From Coraliomargarita sp. (lineage in GTDB: Bacteria; Verrucomicrobiota; Verrucomicrobiia; Opitutales; Coraliomargaritaceae): DNA of 64,000 nucleotides. Of this stretch, positions 47,783 to 57,729 are shown piece after piece; position 1 is the first letter of the stretch, and every line of letters starts with the position of its first letter. The notes beneath the pieces are model-generated. The model saw only the letters and a program-made list of their open reading frames with translations, made no database searches and was not told where the DNA came from. Location of the stretch: NCBI GenBank assembly GCA_002699365.1, contig PAAN01000018.1:98822-162821 (forward strand), read 5' to 3'. Position numbers and translations under genes: made by a program.

Positions 47783-48622
47783 TTAAACTTTTTTTTGTAT
47801 TTTCAAGGAAGTGACTAATTCCTTACAAAACGCATCTGTTCCTGCATAGTAGGGACAGAAGTCCATAGTAGGGTGGAATCTTTTAAGTGGAAAAGGTGGG
47901 TTCTTTAAGAAATGAAATTCTATTCCCACTGCTTTACATAGTACATACGCTGCCGCTATGTCCCATACTTTGACTCGATAATCGATCGATCCACTCAAAT
48001 AACCAGTCGCTACGTACGTTGCAGTCAATGCACCACTTCCGATGCAACGACAACGGTACTTTTCCATCATTGGCTTCAATCTTTCTAATTGGGCGTTGGT
48101 CATAGGGAAATGTAAGCCCAACATCACTTGTGCATTAGCAACCATTTGGTCACGCTCAACCTTTTGTGAATTGATGCGTACACCATATCCGCACCCACCC
48201 TCGTATAAACTACCTGTACCATGATCATAGATGAAACCATATATTGGTTCACCATCATATAATAGTGCTAAAGAGATTGAACAAATTGGAAATCCAAGGG
48301 CAAAATTATTCGTTCCATCAATAGGATCAATCACCCAAGCAAATTCAGTACTAAGCTCCAAAAATTCATCCGAAGGGTTGGCTTCTTCGCTGCAAAATAT
48401 ATCTTTAGAAAAATCACGGCGTAAAGAGGCAGAAACTCTTTCTGAAATTGCAAAATCTGCGAAAGTAACTCGCGTATCATCTTTTTTCCAATCGCTAGCT
48501 ACTTGACCAAATTGTCGACTAAAGAATGCTATTTGTTCACGAACTGCTGTTCGCCCTGCATTAATACGATGCTTTACATTAGCCTCATAGTTAGCCCGTG
48601 CTTGGCGGCTTGCTGACTTCAT
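47783..48622 (-). CDS. Inositol monophosphatase family protein
   Basis: SEEANPSDE, WVIDPIDGTNNFALGFP, KVWDIAAAYVL. Confidence 0.9.
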   Translation of the reverse strand: MKSASRQARANYEANVKHRINAGRTAVREQIAFFSRQFGQVASDWKKDDTRVTFADFAISERVSASLRRDFSKDIFCSEEANPSDEFLELSTEFAWVIDPIDGTNNFALGFPICSISLALLYDGEPIYGFIYDHGTGSLYEGGCGYGVRINSQKVERDQMVANAQVMLGLHFPMTNAQLERLKPMMEKYRCRCIGSGALTATYVATGYLSGSIDYRVKVWDIAAAYVLCKAVGIEFHFLKNPPFPLKRFHPTMDFCPYYAGTDAFCKELVTSLKIQKKV

Positions 48623-48681
48623 CGATTATTTTTTTAGGAATTAGAAAAATTCAAGGCTCTCATTAATCTTTCCATGAGTTG

Positions 48682-49509
48682 TTAATAGGTAGCTTGAAAA
48701 CGATTCTCTTTCATGATGTTAAGGTCAATCTCCAGCATTTGAATACGTTCTAGTACAAGTGATTGCTGATAATCAGAGGCATTAATTAAACTAGGATATA
48801 TCTGAGTCAAATATTTGTAAGCCTCGACTAATTTACCCTGGCGACGCAATAATTCTGCATAAATACGCACTACAAATTCAGGGGCATCTGGAAATTTACT
48901 AGCCTCATAGAACCATTTAGCTGCGAGCGCATCATTCTGAAGTCTATTCATGTAAATCTGTCCTATTTCCATAGGTAGGCGAGCCGTATTCGGGTGAAAA
49001 TTTATACCTCTCTTCAATATCTCGAAAGCTTGACTCGCTTGCTCCTCATCAATCGCAGATTTCTGAATATCGGAAAGAGCATTGTAGCCGCCAGATTTGC
49101 GAATTCGCCAAGCAGGTACGTCATAAGCTACCATTCGAGCTGCGTTGATCCAAAAAAATTCAGGGCGTGGATCTAAAGTCGTCACTAGTCGAATCATAGC
49201 CGACAATTTAACCCTATCTTCATTAGCCCAAACTGTACTTAGCTGCAACCATGCAAGATCAGCTAATATAGCCCGAAATCCTCCTAGAATTCCAACTGTT
49301 AAACCCTGCCCCAGTGTATCCTCGACTACCTTAATAGTACCACGCCACTGCTGACTATCTACTTCTTGCCAAACTCTGGTCTCTAAAGGTTGCGACAGAA
49401 ATGCGGTGCAAATGAGCAATGCTGTTACAATTATTACTGTCCTAATTTTAGACACTATTGGACAGCTGTTACATAAACTAAACATTACACCCGTGTGCTT
49501 AAATCTCAC
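48682..49509 (-). CDS. Hypothetical membrane-anchored TPR-like protein
   Basis: N-terminal TM; helical repeat region; overlaps and follows the ABC permease gene. Confidence 0.55.
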   Translation of the reverse strand: MRFKHTGVMFSLCNSCPIVSKIRTVIIVTALLICTAFLSQPLETRVWQEVDSQQWRGTIKVVEDTLGQGLTVGILGGFRAILADLAWLQLSTVWANEDRVKLSAMIRLVTTLDPRPEFFWINAARMVAYDVPAWRIRKSGGYNALSDIQKSAIDEEQASQAFEILKRGINFHPNTARLPMEIGQIYMNRLQNDALAAKWFYEASKFPDAPEFVVRIYAELLRRQGKLVEAYKYLTQIYPSLINASDYQQSLVLERIQMLEIDLNIMKENRFQATY

Positions 49510-50332
49510 GCCTTCTGAAATTGTTATATGCTAGAAAAATATATGTTATAACATAAATACAACCATAACCAATTATATGAATAATAGCCGCATTTGATAG
49601 GCTTGAGCTACCTACGAGAACTAATTGATCACCAACATTAAATAGCTGAAAATTAGGAAAAGTCCAAGAGACTAACTGCACAAGTAGTCGAACTGGTCCT
49701 ATATCCATCTGAGCGTACATTTCATGCGCAATGTACTGCAATTGGCAAACAATGAGTACAAAAAGTGAAGTAACTAAAGTGTAGACATACGTTTTGGCAA
49801 AGCTGCAAATCAACAAAGTAAATGCACCAATCACACAAAATCTAACCCACTGCACACCAGCAAAAATGAATATATCGTAATAATGCAACAATGCATCCAA
49901 TCTCGCTTCATTTCCAAAGCGAGAGAGCAATATACTCTCTCGCCAAAATAAAATTGCCACAAGTACCAGTGAAAGAACAAATACGAAAATTAACAGGAGA
50001 AACTGAGTGCCAACAAATTTTCCAATCAAAAACTCCGACCTATGAACAGGTTTCGATAATAAAGTTAAAGCGGTACGGCTATCGATCTCATTAAAAAACA
50101 GCTGTGCCATTACAGCTATAGCTAAAATAGAGCCAAAAAAGAATATCGCGCCAAAACCAAAATCAATTATAAATTTTAGTTCGTTAGTACCGAAATCAAA
50201 TTGCTGAAAAAAACTGGCACTAAAAATTAAGCCCACTGAAATAAGTAATAATGCACTAAAGAATTTTTGGCGGACTGCCTCTAAAAAAGTATTAGCTGCA
50301 ATTAAACGAATTCTTTGTAGAGATGCTATCAT
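49499..50332 (-). CDS. ABC-2 type transporter permease
   Basis: Multiple TM segments; NTFLEAVRQKFF; coupled to downstream and upstream genes. Confidence 0.8.
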   Translation of the reverse strand: MIASLQRIRLIAANTFLEAVRQKFFSALLLISVGLIFSASFFQQFDFGTNELKFIIDFGFGAIFFFGSILAIAVMAQLFFNEIDSRTALTLLSKPVHRSEFLIGKFVGTQFLLLIFVFVLSLVLVAILFWRESILLSRFGNEARLDALLHYYDIFIFAGVQWVRFCVIGAFTLLICSFAKTYVYTLVTSLFVLIVCQLQYIAHEMYAQMDIGPVRLLVQLVSWTFPNFQLFNVGDQLVLVGSSSLSNAAIIHIIGYGCIYVITYIFLAYNNFRRREI

Positions 50333-51213
50333 TTGGTCTCTTTGTTACCTTTTTTAAGATGTGTTGATTCACTCAACTCTACCTCCTTAAGGAATAGCTC
50401 ATTGAGGCTTCTTCGTGGCTTTTCTATGTTGGTAAGTCTTCCTCCTTGCTCCTCGATTACTTTTTTCATTGCCACTCGACCATCTGCATTAAAATTCTTC
50501 ACAATATACGATTCTCTATCAGTTTGCTGAAGTAAATCGTCCACTCTACCGGAACGAATTAGCTGACCTCGATGCAAAATGGCTACTCGATCGCATAAGT
50601 CTTCTATTTGACCTAATAAATGCGAACAAATTAGTACGGTTTTACCGCGATCTTTTAATGTACGTATTATATCAGCTACTGCTTCTGCCCCCATTGGGTC
50701 TACCCCCGCAGTAGGTTCATCTAATATTACTAGCTTTGGATCATGTACTAGAGCTTGAGCGAGCCCAATTCTCTGCAACATGCCTTTAGAATAAGTGCCA
50801 ACGAGTCGATTTTTGGCCTCTTGCATTCCAACTAGCTCGATAGAATCATCCACACGTTGATTTACGATCTTTCGATCCAAACCACAAATACGTGCGTAAT
50901 AACGAACCAATTCATAACCACTCAAATAACTATGAAAATAAGGTGCTTCGGGAAGATAACCGATACTCTTTCTAACGCTCATAGCATGACTGGGTTGGCC
51001 ATAAATATGACAAGTACCTTTCGATGCACGCAAAAGGCCAAGTACGATTTTTATAGTGGTGCTCTTGCCACTTCCATTAGGACCTAAAAGTCCATAAATC
51101 TCGTTATTCGCAACTTCTAAATGTATATCTTCAATTGCTCTAAGCTTCACCCCTCTAAAACCTGAAATGAAATCTTTTGTAATTCCTTTAATTTGTATCG
51201 CCGTGTCATTCAT
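50329..51213 (-). CDS. ABC transporter ATP-binding protein
   Basis: GLLGPNGSGKSTT Walker A, YSKGMLQRIGLAQAL signature, LVILDEPTAGVDP Walker B. Confidence 0.95.
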   Translation of the reverse strand: MNDTAIQIKGITKDFISGFRGVKLRAIEDIHLEVANNEIYGLLGPNGSGKSTTIKIVLGLLRASKGTCHIYGQPSHAMSVRKSIGYLPEAPYFHSYLSGYELVRYYARICGLDRKIVNQRVDDSIELVGMQEAKNRLVGTYSKGMLQRIGLAQALVHDPKLVILDEPTAGVDPMGAEAVADIIRTLKDRGKTVLICSHLLGQIEDLCDRVAILHRGQLIRSGRVDDLLQQTDRESYIVKNFNADGRVAMKKVIEEQGGRLTNIEKPRRSLNELFLKEVELSESTHLKKGNKETK

Positions 51214-51215
51214 TT

Positions 51216-51494
51216 TTACGATATAGAAAAGCCATTGTAAATTCTTGGACTTGTAGCATTTTTTACTTCAGTGCGCCGTATAAAACTAGACATTTCGCTT
51301 TCTATTTCAGCCCTGAATGCAGTAACTTCAGCCTGATCGCCTTCCGCATGGATGAAGACCCGTCCGTCGTCGATATTGGATACAGTACCTGTGACATCAT
51401 AGCCCTTTGCAATTGCAACTGTTTGGTACCGAAAGCCAACCCCTTGGACATGACCTTCAAACCAACACTTTATACTGTAGACATCACCACTCAT
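51216..51494 (-). CDS. acyP: Acylphosphatase
   Basis: GHVQGVGFRYQTVAIAKGYDVTGTVSNIDDGRV. Confidence 0.93.
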   Translation of the reverse strand: MSGDVYSIKCWFEGHVQGVGFRYQTVAIAKGYDVTGTVSNIDDGRVFIHAEGDQAEVTAFRAEIESEMSSFIRRTEVKNATSPRIYNGFSIS

Positions 51495-51631
51495 TAATAA
51501 TTCTTAAATATGTTGCTGACAGAACTCTCTGCAAATCAAAATCGGTCGAATAGACGTCATAAAATTAAGTTATTCTAATAATAGAAGCGATACTGCAAAA
51601 AATAGAAAATTCATAATAAATTACATTGCTC

Positions 51632-51653
51632 AATAAATCATGATTGATTTATT
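51632..51653. promoter_or_regulatory. 8-bp inverted repeat, possible operator
   Basis: AATAAATC-atgatt-GATTTATT about 50 bp upstream of the 51701 start codon. Confidence 0.35.
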
Positions 51654-51700
51654 CAAGAACGTAGCACAAATTATATTTAACTGAGGTTATTTAATCTCCA

Positions 51701-52432
51701 ATGAACGAACCAAACTTTGATCATTCAGAAGGAAACTGGGAGGACTTCTCTCAGGGATCTTCATGGGGGGAGTCCCAATGGAGAGGCTATTTGAACAACT
51801 CTGATCGCGAAACTGCACGATTTCTATCCATTTACAATAGCCTTAAAGACAAGCCAAATCACTTAGATGAGGTTGCTACTCAGATGGGTTGGGATGCAGA
51901 TGATATTTCCTTAAAAGATGAAATGGATGAATTTAGTGCCACAGATTGTAACGATTTGGGAAATATAAATGAAAACGAGTCGGCGCCCTACACTCTGCAC
52001 AAGCACCCTGTAATAGTAGTTACCAGAGGACTGTACCGTTATTTACACCAAAGCTGGGAGCATTATTTAAGCTGCGAAACATCGAATGCTACACCTGAAT
52101 GTACAACAGATGGACAATTGATGCCATCCTCTAAAATGTGTTGGAAATATGCACAATCGCTCCACCAAGGAGAGATAAACGCACTACTCTCTGTACAAGC
52201 ACTTGATTTAGGTGACTTCGGCCTCACAATTTGCCACTTAAAAAACAGCCTTAGCGCACTCAATGAGACTTTATCGATTTTGAACCAAATAAGTCACCCT
52301 AATAAAAAGTTCTTAGAAGCATTTCGTAAAGAGGTACGCATACGTCTATATGATCTACGTGAATTATGGATTCGAGTCATCGGTGACTGCCGCTCTGAAT
52401 GCAAGAGACGTCCAGGCCGCGAACAAGATTAA
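51701..52432 (+). CDS. Hypothetical acidic protein with C-terminal helical region
   Basis: Intact 243-aa ORF; no family recognised; co-oriented with next two genes. Confidence 0.6.
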   Translation: MNEPNFDHSEGNWEDFSQGSSWGESQWRGYLNNSDRETARFLSIYNSLKDKPNHLDEVATQMGWDADDISLKDEMDEFSATDCNDLGNINENESAPYTLHKHPVIVVTRGLYRYLHQSWEHYLSCETSNATPECTTDGQLMPSSKMCWKYAQSLHQGEINALLSVQALDLGDFGLTICHLKNSLSALNETLSILNQISHPNKKFLEAFRKEVRIRLYDLRELWIRVIGDCRSECKRRPGREQD

Positions 52433-52524
52433 TTACAATTTTGTTCACAACTTCACGTTTTTAACTTCTTACTTCGGCCAAAAACCCTTGAATCGCGACT
52501 ATTTCGCAATAGGAAAACAAGATA

Positions 52525-53349
52525 ATGTTAAGCCGATTACGTAGCTATTTATGGAGACTCTGTCATTCGTCTCGTGCACGTAAAGTTGGTCGGATGCAAC
52601 TGAAGGCTGCAAAGAATGGAAATGCCGAGCAATTCCTCTGCCTCGCAGCAACTTATATTGATCTTACAACTTGTTACTTTGGTACTAGCTTTTCTGAAAA
52701 AGAGTCCGAACGCAATACACGAACTGAAAATGTATTTCTAGCGCTCTGGCAACAACTTGCTTATGCTGAACGCTTATCTGACTTTGAGTTCATGTTAGCA
52801 TCCTTATTGTTTAAAAATACTTCTTCCGGTGCCAGTATTACTTCCAAAAGCGCTATTGTTAGAAAAATGCGTCTTTTAGAACCTAAGGTGCGATTTGCCC
52901 TAATTGCCTACGAATTAGAAAATTGGCCCCTGCGATGGGTGTCACTGCTCATGCGCCTAAAACCTAGCGCGTTACATGCAATATTGGCAGAAGCTCGCTG
53001 TGAATTATGCGGGGTAAGCTGGGAATCACTTGCATTAGATGAGCGCAAATGCCTTCAACAGATAAGCCAATCACAGGATAAGTATCCAAACATACAGACC
53101 AATAAACAATTAAAGAACCGTACTGCCATCTATCCGCGAATTTCTAATATAAAAGCTCAGTGGTTAGAATTAAAGCCAGAGCTAGTAGAAGTCAAAATGC
53201 GATACAAATCGAATTTAATAAATCGTGAACTTATTCTAAAAAACCTCTTAGAGTCGACGAATCAAACATCCTTTATCAAGCCTGCAATCGTTGATCGAAT
53301 GGTTAATAGCATGAATTTTTCGAGACACAGCAAAATTAATATCTCGTAA
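52525..53349 (+). CDS. Hypothetical protein, divergent ECF-sigma-like
   Basis: Helical NAEQFLCLAATYIDL..TENVFLALWQQL (region-2-like), then LEPKVRFALIAYELENWPLRWVSLLMRLKPSALHAILAEARCEL (region-4-like). Confidence 0.5.
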   Translation: MLSRLRSYLWRLCHSSRARKVGRMQLKAAKNGNAEQFLCLAATYIDLTTCYFGTSFSEKESERNTRTENVFLALWQQLAYAERLSDFEFMLASLLFKNTSSGASITSKSAIVRKMRLLEPKVRFALIAYELENWPLRWVSLLMRLKPSALHAILAEARCELCGVSWESLALDERKCLQQISQSQDKYPNIQTNKQLKNRTAIYPRISNIKAQWLELKPELVEVKMRYKSNLINRELILKNLLESTNQTSFIKPAIVDRMVNSMNFSRHSKINIS

Positions 53350-53406
53350 TGATCCGCACTGCTACAGTAAATATATTATTTATATAAAATCTTTTTTATC
53401 TATTTT

Positions 53407-54729
53407 TTGAATCATATTAAACCACATTTTTTATTATTAGCGGCAAGCCTCAGTGCTCTATCTAGCAGTCTATTTGCAGGACTCTGCGCTGGTCCAATGC
53501 TCGGCCACGTTGGCATGAGAGAGGTAAAAGTATGGGTACAAACCCTGTCGCCGGCTACTGTTAGGGTAGCTTATACTCAATCCAGTTCCAATACGCCTAA
53601 CTGGAGTATTCCGACTCAAACTAAAGCAAGCGAAGCAAACACTGCTACCATTACACTCGACTCAGTTGAACCAGGATTGACCTATTCTTACCAAATTGAA
53701 GTTGATGGAAATCTGGTTACTAATAAACACTCTTTTACCACGCCTGCATTCTACCATGGTCGCATGCCTGCACCAGATTTGCGCATAGTAATAGGCGGCG
53801 CGCATTACCAAACAGAAGACGGCTTTGAGCCTCCTTACCAAATATTAGGTAATAATTATAGGATTTTTACTTCGATACTGAAAGCCAAGCCGGAACTCAT
53901 GATATGGACAGGTAATACAGCACACTTAAGGCAAAGTGACTGGTCCTCTCAAAGCGGTTACTACAAACGTTATACCAGGGCACGTTCGACACCTCAACTA
54001 CAACCACTGCTTGCAAGTATTCCACACTATGCAACTTGGAGTAGCGCAGAATATAGCGTAAATAATGATGGTAAATACTACTCCCATCGTGGGCAGGCAG
54101 AAAAGAGCTTCAAAGCATTTTGGCCGAAATCAGTCGAAGTGTCTCAACTGGAGGGTATCCCAACACGTTTGCGCCGAGCAGATGTTGACTTCTTTTTACT
54201 AGATGTTCGCAGTAACCGCGATGACCTACCTAATTCTAATAGAAAAGCTGCAATTCTTGGGAGCACTCAAATAGAATGGTTACGCCAAGAATTAGTCAGT
54301 AGTACGGCAACATTTAAGCTCATCATTGCAGGTACTCCAGTCCTCAATCCAGCAGATACTCCGACTAATTTGAGTTACGCTTCGGAAGAACAGACCCAAC
54401 TGTTAGAAATGCTAAGGACTGAAAAAATAGCGGGGGTTTTATTTATTAGTGGTGGTAAATACCATGGTGAACTAACCCGCTTAGTACATATTAGCAGTTA
54501 TAACCTTTACGACATTAGTGTTGGACCGTTAACCGCTAATCCCAAACAAGTCGATGAACTCAACTATTTTCGTATGCCTGGAACAAATACTGTTGAGCGT
54601 CAATTTACTCTAATAGATTTCACCGGTGAGGAGGAAAATCGTCAGCTAACTCTACGAGTTATGAATGTTGAAGGTAATGAACTTTGGAAAAGGACTATTA
54701 CAAGTAAGCAGCTACAGCCAGCTAATTAA
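53407..54729 (+). CDS. PhoD-like phosphodiesterase-fold protein, probable pseudoenzyme
   Basis: Follows the PhoD layout (GPMLGHVGMREVKVWVQT..LMIWTGNTAHLRQSDW..RYTRARSTPQLQPLLASIPHYATWSSAEYSVNN) with ligand motifs replaced; TTG start. Confidence 0.75.
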   Translation: MNHIKPHFLLLAASLSALSSSLFAGLCAGPMLGHVGMREVKVWVQTLSPATVRVAYTQSSSNTPNWSIPTQTKASEANTATITLDSVEPGLTYSYQIEVDGNLVTNKHSFTTPAFYHGRMPAPDLRIVIGGAHYQTEDGFEPPYQILGNNYRIFTSILKAKPELMIWTGNTAHLRQSDWSSQSGYYKRYTRARSTPQLQPLLASIPHYATWSSAEYSVNNDGKYYSHRGQAEKSFKAFWPKSVEVSQLEGIPTRLRRADVDFFLLDVRSNRDDLPNSNRKAAILGSTQIEWLRQELVSSTATFKLIIAGTPVLNPADTPTNLSYASEEQTQLLEMLRTEKIAGVLFISGGKYHGELTRLVHISSYNLYDISVGPLTANPKQVDELNYFRMPGTNTVERQFTLIDFTGEEENRQLTLRVMNVEGNELWKRTITSKQLQPAN

Positions 54730-54734
54730 GGAGT

Positions 54735-55937
54735 TTAATACACAAACGACGCTTCACACGCATCACCTAAGCTAGTCTTATGAAGTGCCACCACCTGGCC
54801 ACTGAACGAATCCAATAGCATTAAACGAGTACGTCCATCTAAACGCTCTGTTAGAATTATGTGCCGACCATCATTGAGCCAGGTTGGTTCTACTGCAGAA
54901 CCTTTGAGATTAGATATAACTTTTGAACTCTGGAGTTTAGCATCATATAAAGCGATTTGAAATCCACCATTAACCGCGGCAGTAAAAGTAATTTGGCTCG
55001 AATTGCGGGGATTCCAATCCGGTTCAGCACAATAGCGACTAATATTTGTTGGTAAGCGACGGCGCGCACCTCCTGTCGCGCTCGCAACGAACAATTGTGG
55101 CCTTCCTGGTGCATCTGAGGCATACACAATGCTCTGTCCGTCCGGCGACCAACTAGGAGAAGTCTCCAATGAATTATTGTTCGTTAAACGGCGCAATTCT
55201 CTACCATTTTTATTAGATATATATAGCTCAGCATTACCAGATCCTGATAAGGTCATCGCAATACTACTTCCATCTGGACTGAATTGAGCGCCGTTATTTG
55301 TTCCTTTAAAATTTGCAATCGCTTGCCTAACCCCTGCAGCCAAGTCCATAAGATATATATCTGGAAATCCTGACTTATGATAAGTCGTGTATAATAACTG
55401 AGTGCCATCGGGCGACCAGTTTGGACCCATCACAAACGAACGATCGCTAGTGACTGCTCGCACCTTGGTGAACAATAAGTCACTTATATAAATTTCTGAC
55501 TTCAAATGCTTCTTTACTACAAAGCTAAGCTTTCCTGCAAAGAACCCTACATCATTCGATGTATATTCAACGGCACGGTCACAGGCAAGGCATACTGCAT
55601 GCTGTAAGTCATCACCTTTTAAAGTACTCGTATAGACCGCCTTATTTCCCAACCCTTGAAATATGGACAATTTCACCGAATTTGTTCCAGAAGGCTCCAA
55701 GCCAAAGCTAAATACTGACTCATTATTTGTAACGACGCGATATCCACCATGCAGTCCGAAAACTTGTTGGGAATAGGAGAGTATTGAAGAACTGGAACTT
55801 TCAATAGCAATCGGTAAGGCGCCATAATTCTCACGTACTGCCTCTTCTAGTTCAATGACACCAACTTGCGCACCAAGATTGGAGAAGAATTTAAATGTAA
55901 TAAATATAATAAATAATAACGATACAGATAAACGCAT
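54735..55937 (-). CDS. tolB: TolB-like beta-propeller protein
   Basis: Signal peptide; repeated NWSPDGTQLLYT, QFSPDGSSIAMT, SWSPDGQSIVYAS PD40 repeats. Confidence 0.82.
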   Translation of the reverse strand: MRLSVSLLFIIFITFKFFSNLGAQVGVIELEEAVRENYGALPIAIESSSSSILSYSQQVFGLHGGYRVVTNNESVFSFGLEPSGTNSVKLSIFQGLGNKAVYTSTLKGDDLQHAVCLACDRAVEYTSNDVGFFAGKLSFVVKKHLKSEIYISDLLFTKVRAVTSDRSFVMGPNWSPDGTQLLYTTYHKSGFPDIYLMDLAAGVRQAIANFKGTNNGAQFSPDGSSIAMTLSGSGNAELYISNKNGRELRRLTNNNSLETSPSWSPDGQSIVYASDAPGRPQLFVASATGGARRRLPTNISRYCAEPDWNPRNSSQITFTAAVNGGFQIALYDAKLQSSKVISNLKGSAVEPTWLNDGRHIILTERLDGRTRLMLLDSFSGQVVALHKTSLGDACEASFVY

Positions 55938-56059
55938 GCTATAATAAGATTACACGAACCGATTGATCGCAAATGTAAAGCTACTGGAAATTAAAAAATA
56001 TTTGTCTTCAATCAACGAAAAGACTTTCACATTTCAAAACACATAATACTTTAAAAATA

Positions 56060-57130
56060 GTGGATAAACAAAAAATAAAAAATGCCCTTAAATTAGTTAA
56101 ATTTCCTGGATTTAGCCGCGACATAGTTTCTTTTGGACTAATTCGTGAGATAGAATTAACGCAAGGTGTGGTCCAAATAGGAGTTGAAATAACTAGTCGA
56201 GACCCGCAAGTGCCAGAGCAGATTGCTGCTGATATAAAAGCAACGATCGGAGAACTCGAAGGAGTTAGTGAAGTCAAGGTTCGCATGGAAGTTACCAGTC
56301 CGCAGCAGCAAGCTACAACAGCTAGCGAAAATGCCTCGACCCCTAGTAATCATGCAACCATGCAGCAAGTAAAACATACCATTGCGATTGCCTCCGGTAA
56401 AGGTGGGGTTGGTAAGTCGACGGTTACTGTAAACTTGGCGTGCGCCCTGCAGCGATTACTTGAAGCCGAGAATAAATCAGGTGTCGGTATAATGGATTGC
56501 GATATTTATGGCCCATCAGTACCACTTATGCTAGGTGTAAACGGGCAACCAGAGATAGAAAATGATTTAATCCGTCCCATTAGTAATTTTGGAGTCTCCT
56601 CGATGTCGATGGGATTTCTTGTAGATGAAGACACTCCAGTAGTTTGGCGAGGGCCTATGATCATGAAGACGATTCAGCAATTTGCTCAAAATGTTAATTG
56701 GGGAGAACTCGAGATTTTAGTTGTTGATCTTCCTCCAGGTACAGGCGACGCACAGTTGTCCCTGGTACAAACGATTCCCTTAGATGGAGCAATCATCATC
56801 ACAACCCCACAAGCAGCGGCATTTCAAGTTGCTCGCCGAGGCGCAAGGATGTTTGAAAAAGTGAATGTACCCATTATGGGCGTAGTTGAAAATATGAGTT
56901 ATTTAGAAGCTACCGATGGCAGTCGCCAGACCCTCTTTGGAGAGGGCGGTGGAGAGGAAACAGCTAATAGCCTTCAAACTGAACTTCTTGGTCAAATTCC
57001 ATTAGAACCGGCCTTGAGAATTGGTAGTGATAATGGCATTCCAATCGTAGTCAGCGATCCAGATTCTCCTGCAGCGAAGGCTTTTATAAGCGTCGCCAAA
57101 AAAATTATTACACTATTAAATATACACTAG
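56060..57130 (+). CDS. mrp: Mrp/NBP35-type P-loop Fe-S carrier ATPase
   Basis: DUF59-like N-terminus; IASGKGGVGKSTVTVNLA; MDCDIYGPSVPLMLG; VDLPPGTGDAQLSL; GTG start. Confidence 0.93.
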   Translation: MDKQKIKNALKLVKFPGFSRDIVSFGLIREIELTQGVVQIGVEITSRDPQVPEQIAADIKATIGELEGVSEVKVRMEVTSPQQQATTASENASTPSNHATMQQVKHTIAIASGKGGVGKSTVTVNLACALQRLLEAENKSGVGIMDCDIYGPSVPLMLGVNGQPEIENDLIRPISNFGVSSMSMGFLVDEDTPVVWRGPMIMKTIQQFAQNVNWGELEILVVDLPPGTGDAQLSLVQTIPLDGAIIITTPQAAAFQVARRGARMFEKVNVPIMGVVENMSYLEATDGSRQTLFGEGGGEETANSLQTELLGQIPLEPALRIGSDNGIPIVVSDPDSPAAKAFISVAKKIITLLNIH

Positions 57131-57240
57131 GAAACTATTATTAGAGAGTTTTTAACTAGCATAATACTCATAATTAAATCAATAGTTGTTACCATTAATG
57201 TAGCCATAGACTATGGCAATTTCTTAACCCTATCACCATT

Positions 57241-57480
57241 ATGACAGTTTCGACTACAACCCCGCACAAAAGGGCTGAAAAAAATGAAGATTTTACACAA
57301 CGCTCTAATTTATATCGTGAATTTCTTGCGGAGCGCGATGAAATATTAAAGCACAAATGGATAGAGTCAGAGAAACAAGGCCAAGATATTGGCTTTGACA
57401 GAGCCCTATTCGACTGGATTCGCAAGCACCGAAGCGCATGGCGCGTCGATCGCAACTACCTACATGATACTACAATTTAG
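57241..57480 (+). CDS. Small hypothetical protein (resembles the C-terminal part of DUF4032 proteins)
   Basis: EILKHKWIESEKQGQDIGFDRALFDWIRKHRSAWR; weak resemblance. Confidence 0.5.
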   Translation: MTVSTTTPHKRAEKNEDFTQRSNLYREFLAERDEILKHKWIESEKQGQDIGFDRALFDWIRKHRSAWRVDRNYLHDTTI

Positions 57481-57508
57481 TACTCTCTTCACGGAGATAA
57501 CAAAGCAA

Positions 57509-57536
57509 AAAAAACCGCATTAAGTAGCGGTTTTTT
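57509..57536. terminator. Bidirectional Rho-independent terminator
   Basis: AAAAAACCGC-attaagta-GCGGTTTTTT between convergent genes. Confidence 0.88.
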
Positions 57537-57558
57537 AAGAGGTAAAATGTACTACCGA

Positions 57559-57729
57559 TTAACTTTTGATCTCACGGTGCAAAGTATGCCGACGAAGAAA
57601 TTTATTGTACTTCCTTTTTTCAACGCGGTCAGGTTGCTGCTTCTTATCGCGTGTGGTCATATAACGAGACACCGGCTTACCTTCCGCGCGGGCTTCTGTA
57701 CATTCAATAATTACGTGCTCTCTTGCCAT
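57559..57729 (-). CDS. rpmG: 50S ribosomal protein L33 (absent from ORF track, 56 aa)
   Basis: [56 protein letters not shown]. Confidence 0.95.
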   Translation of the reverse strand: MAREHVIIECTEARAEGKPVSRYMTTRDKKQQPDRVEKRKYNKFLRRHTLHREIKS

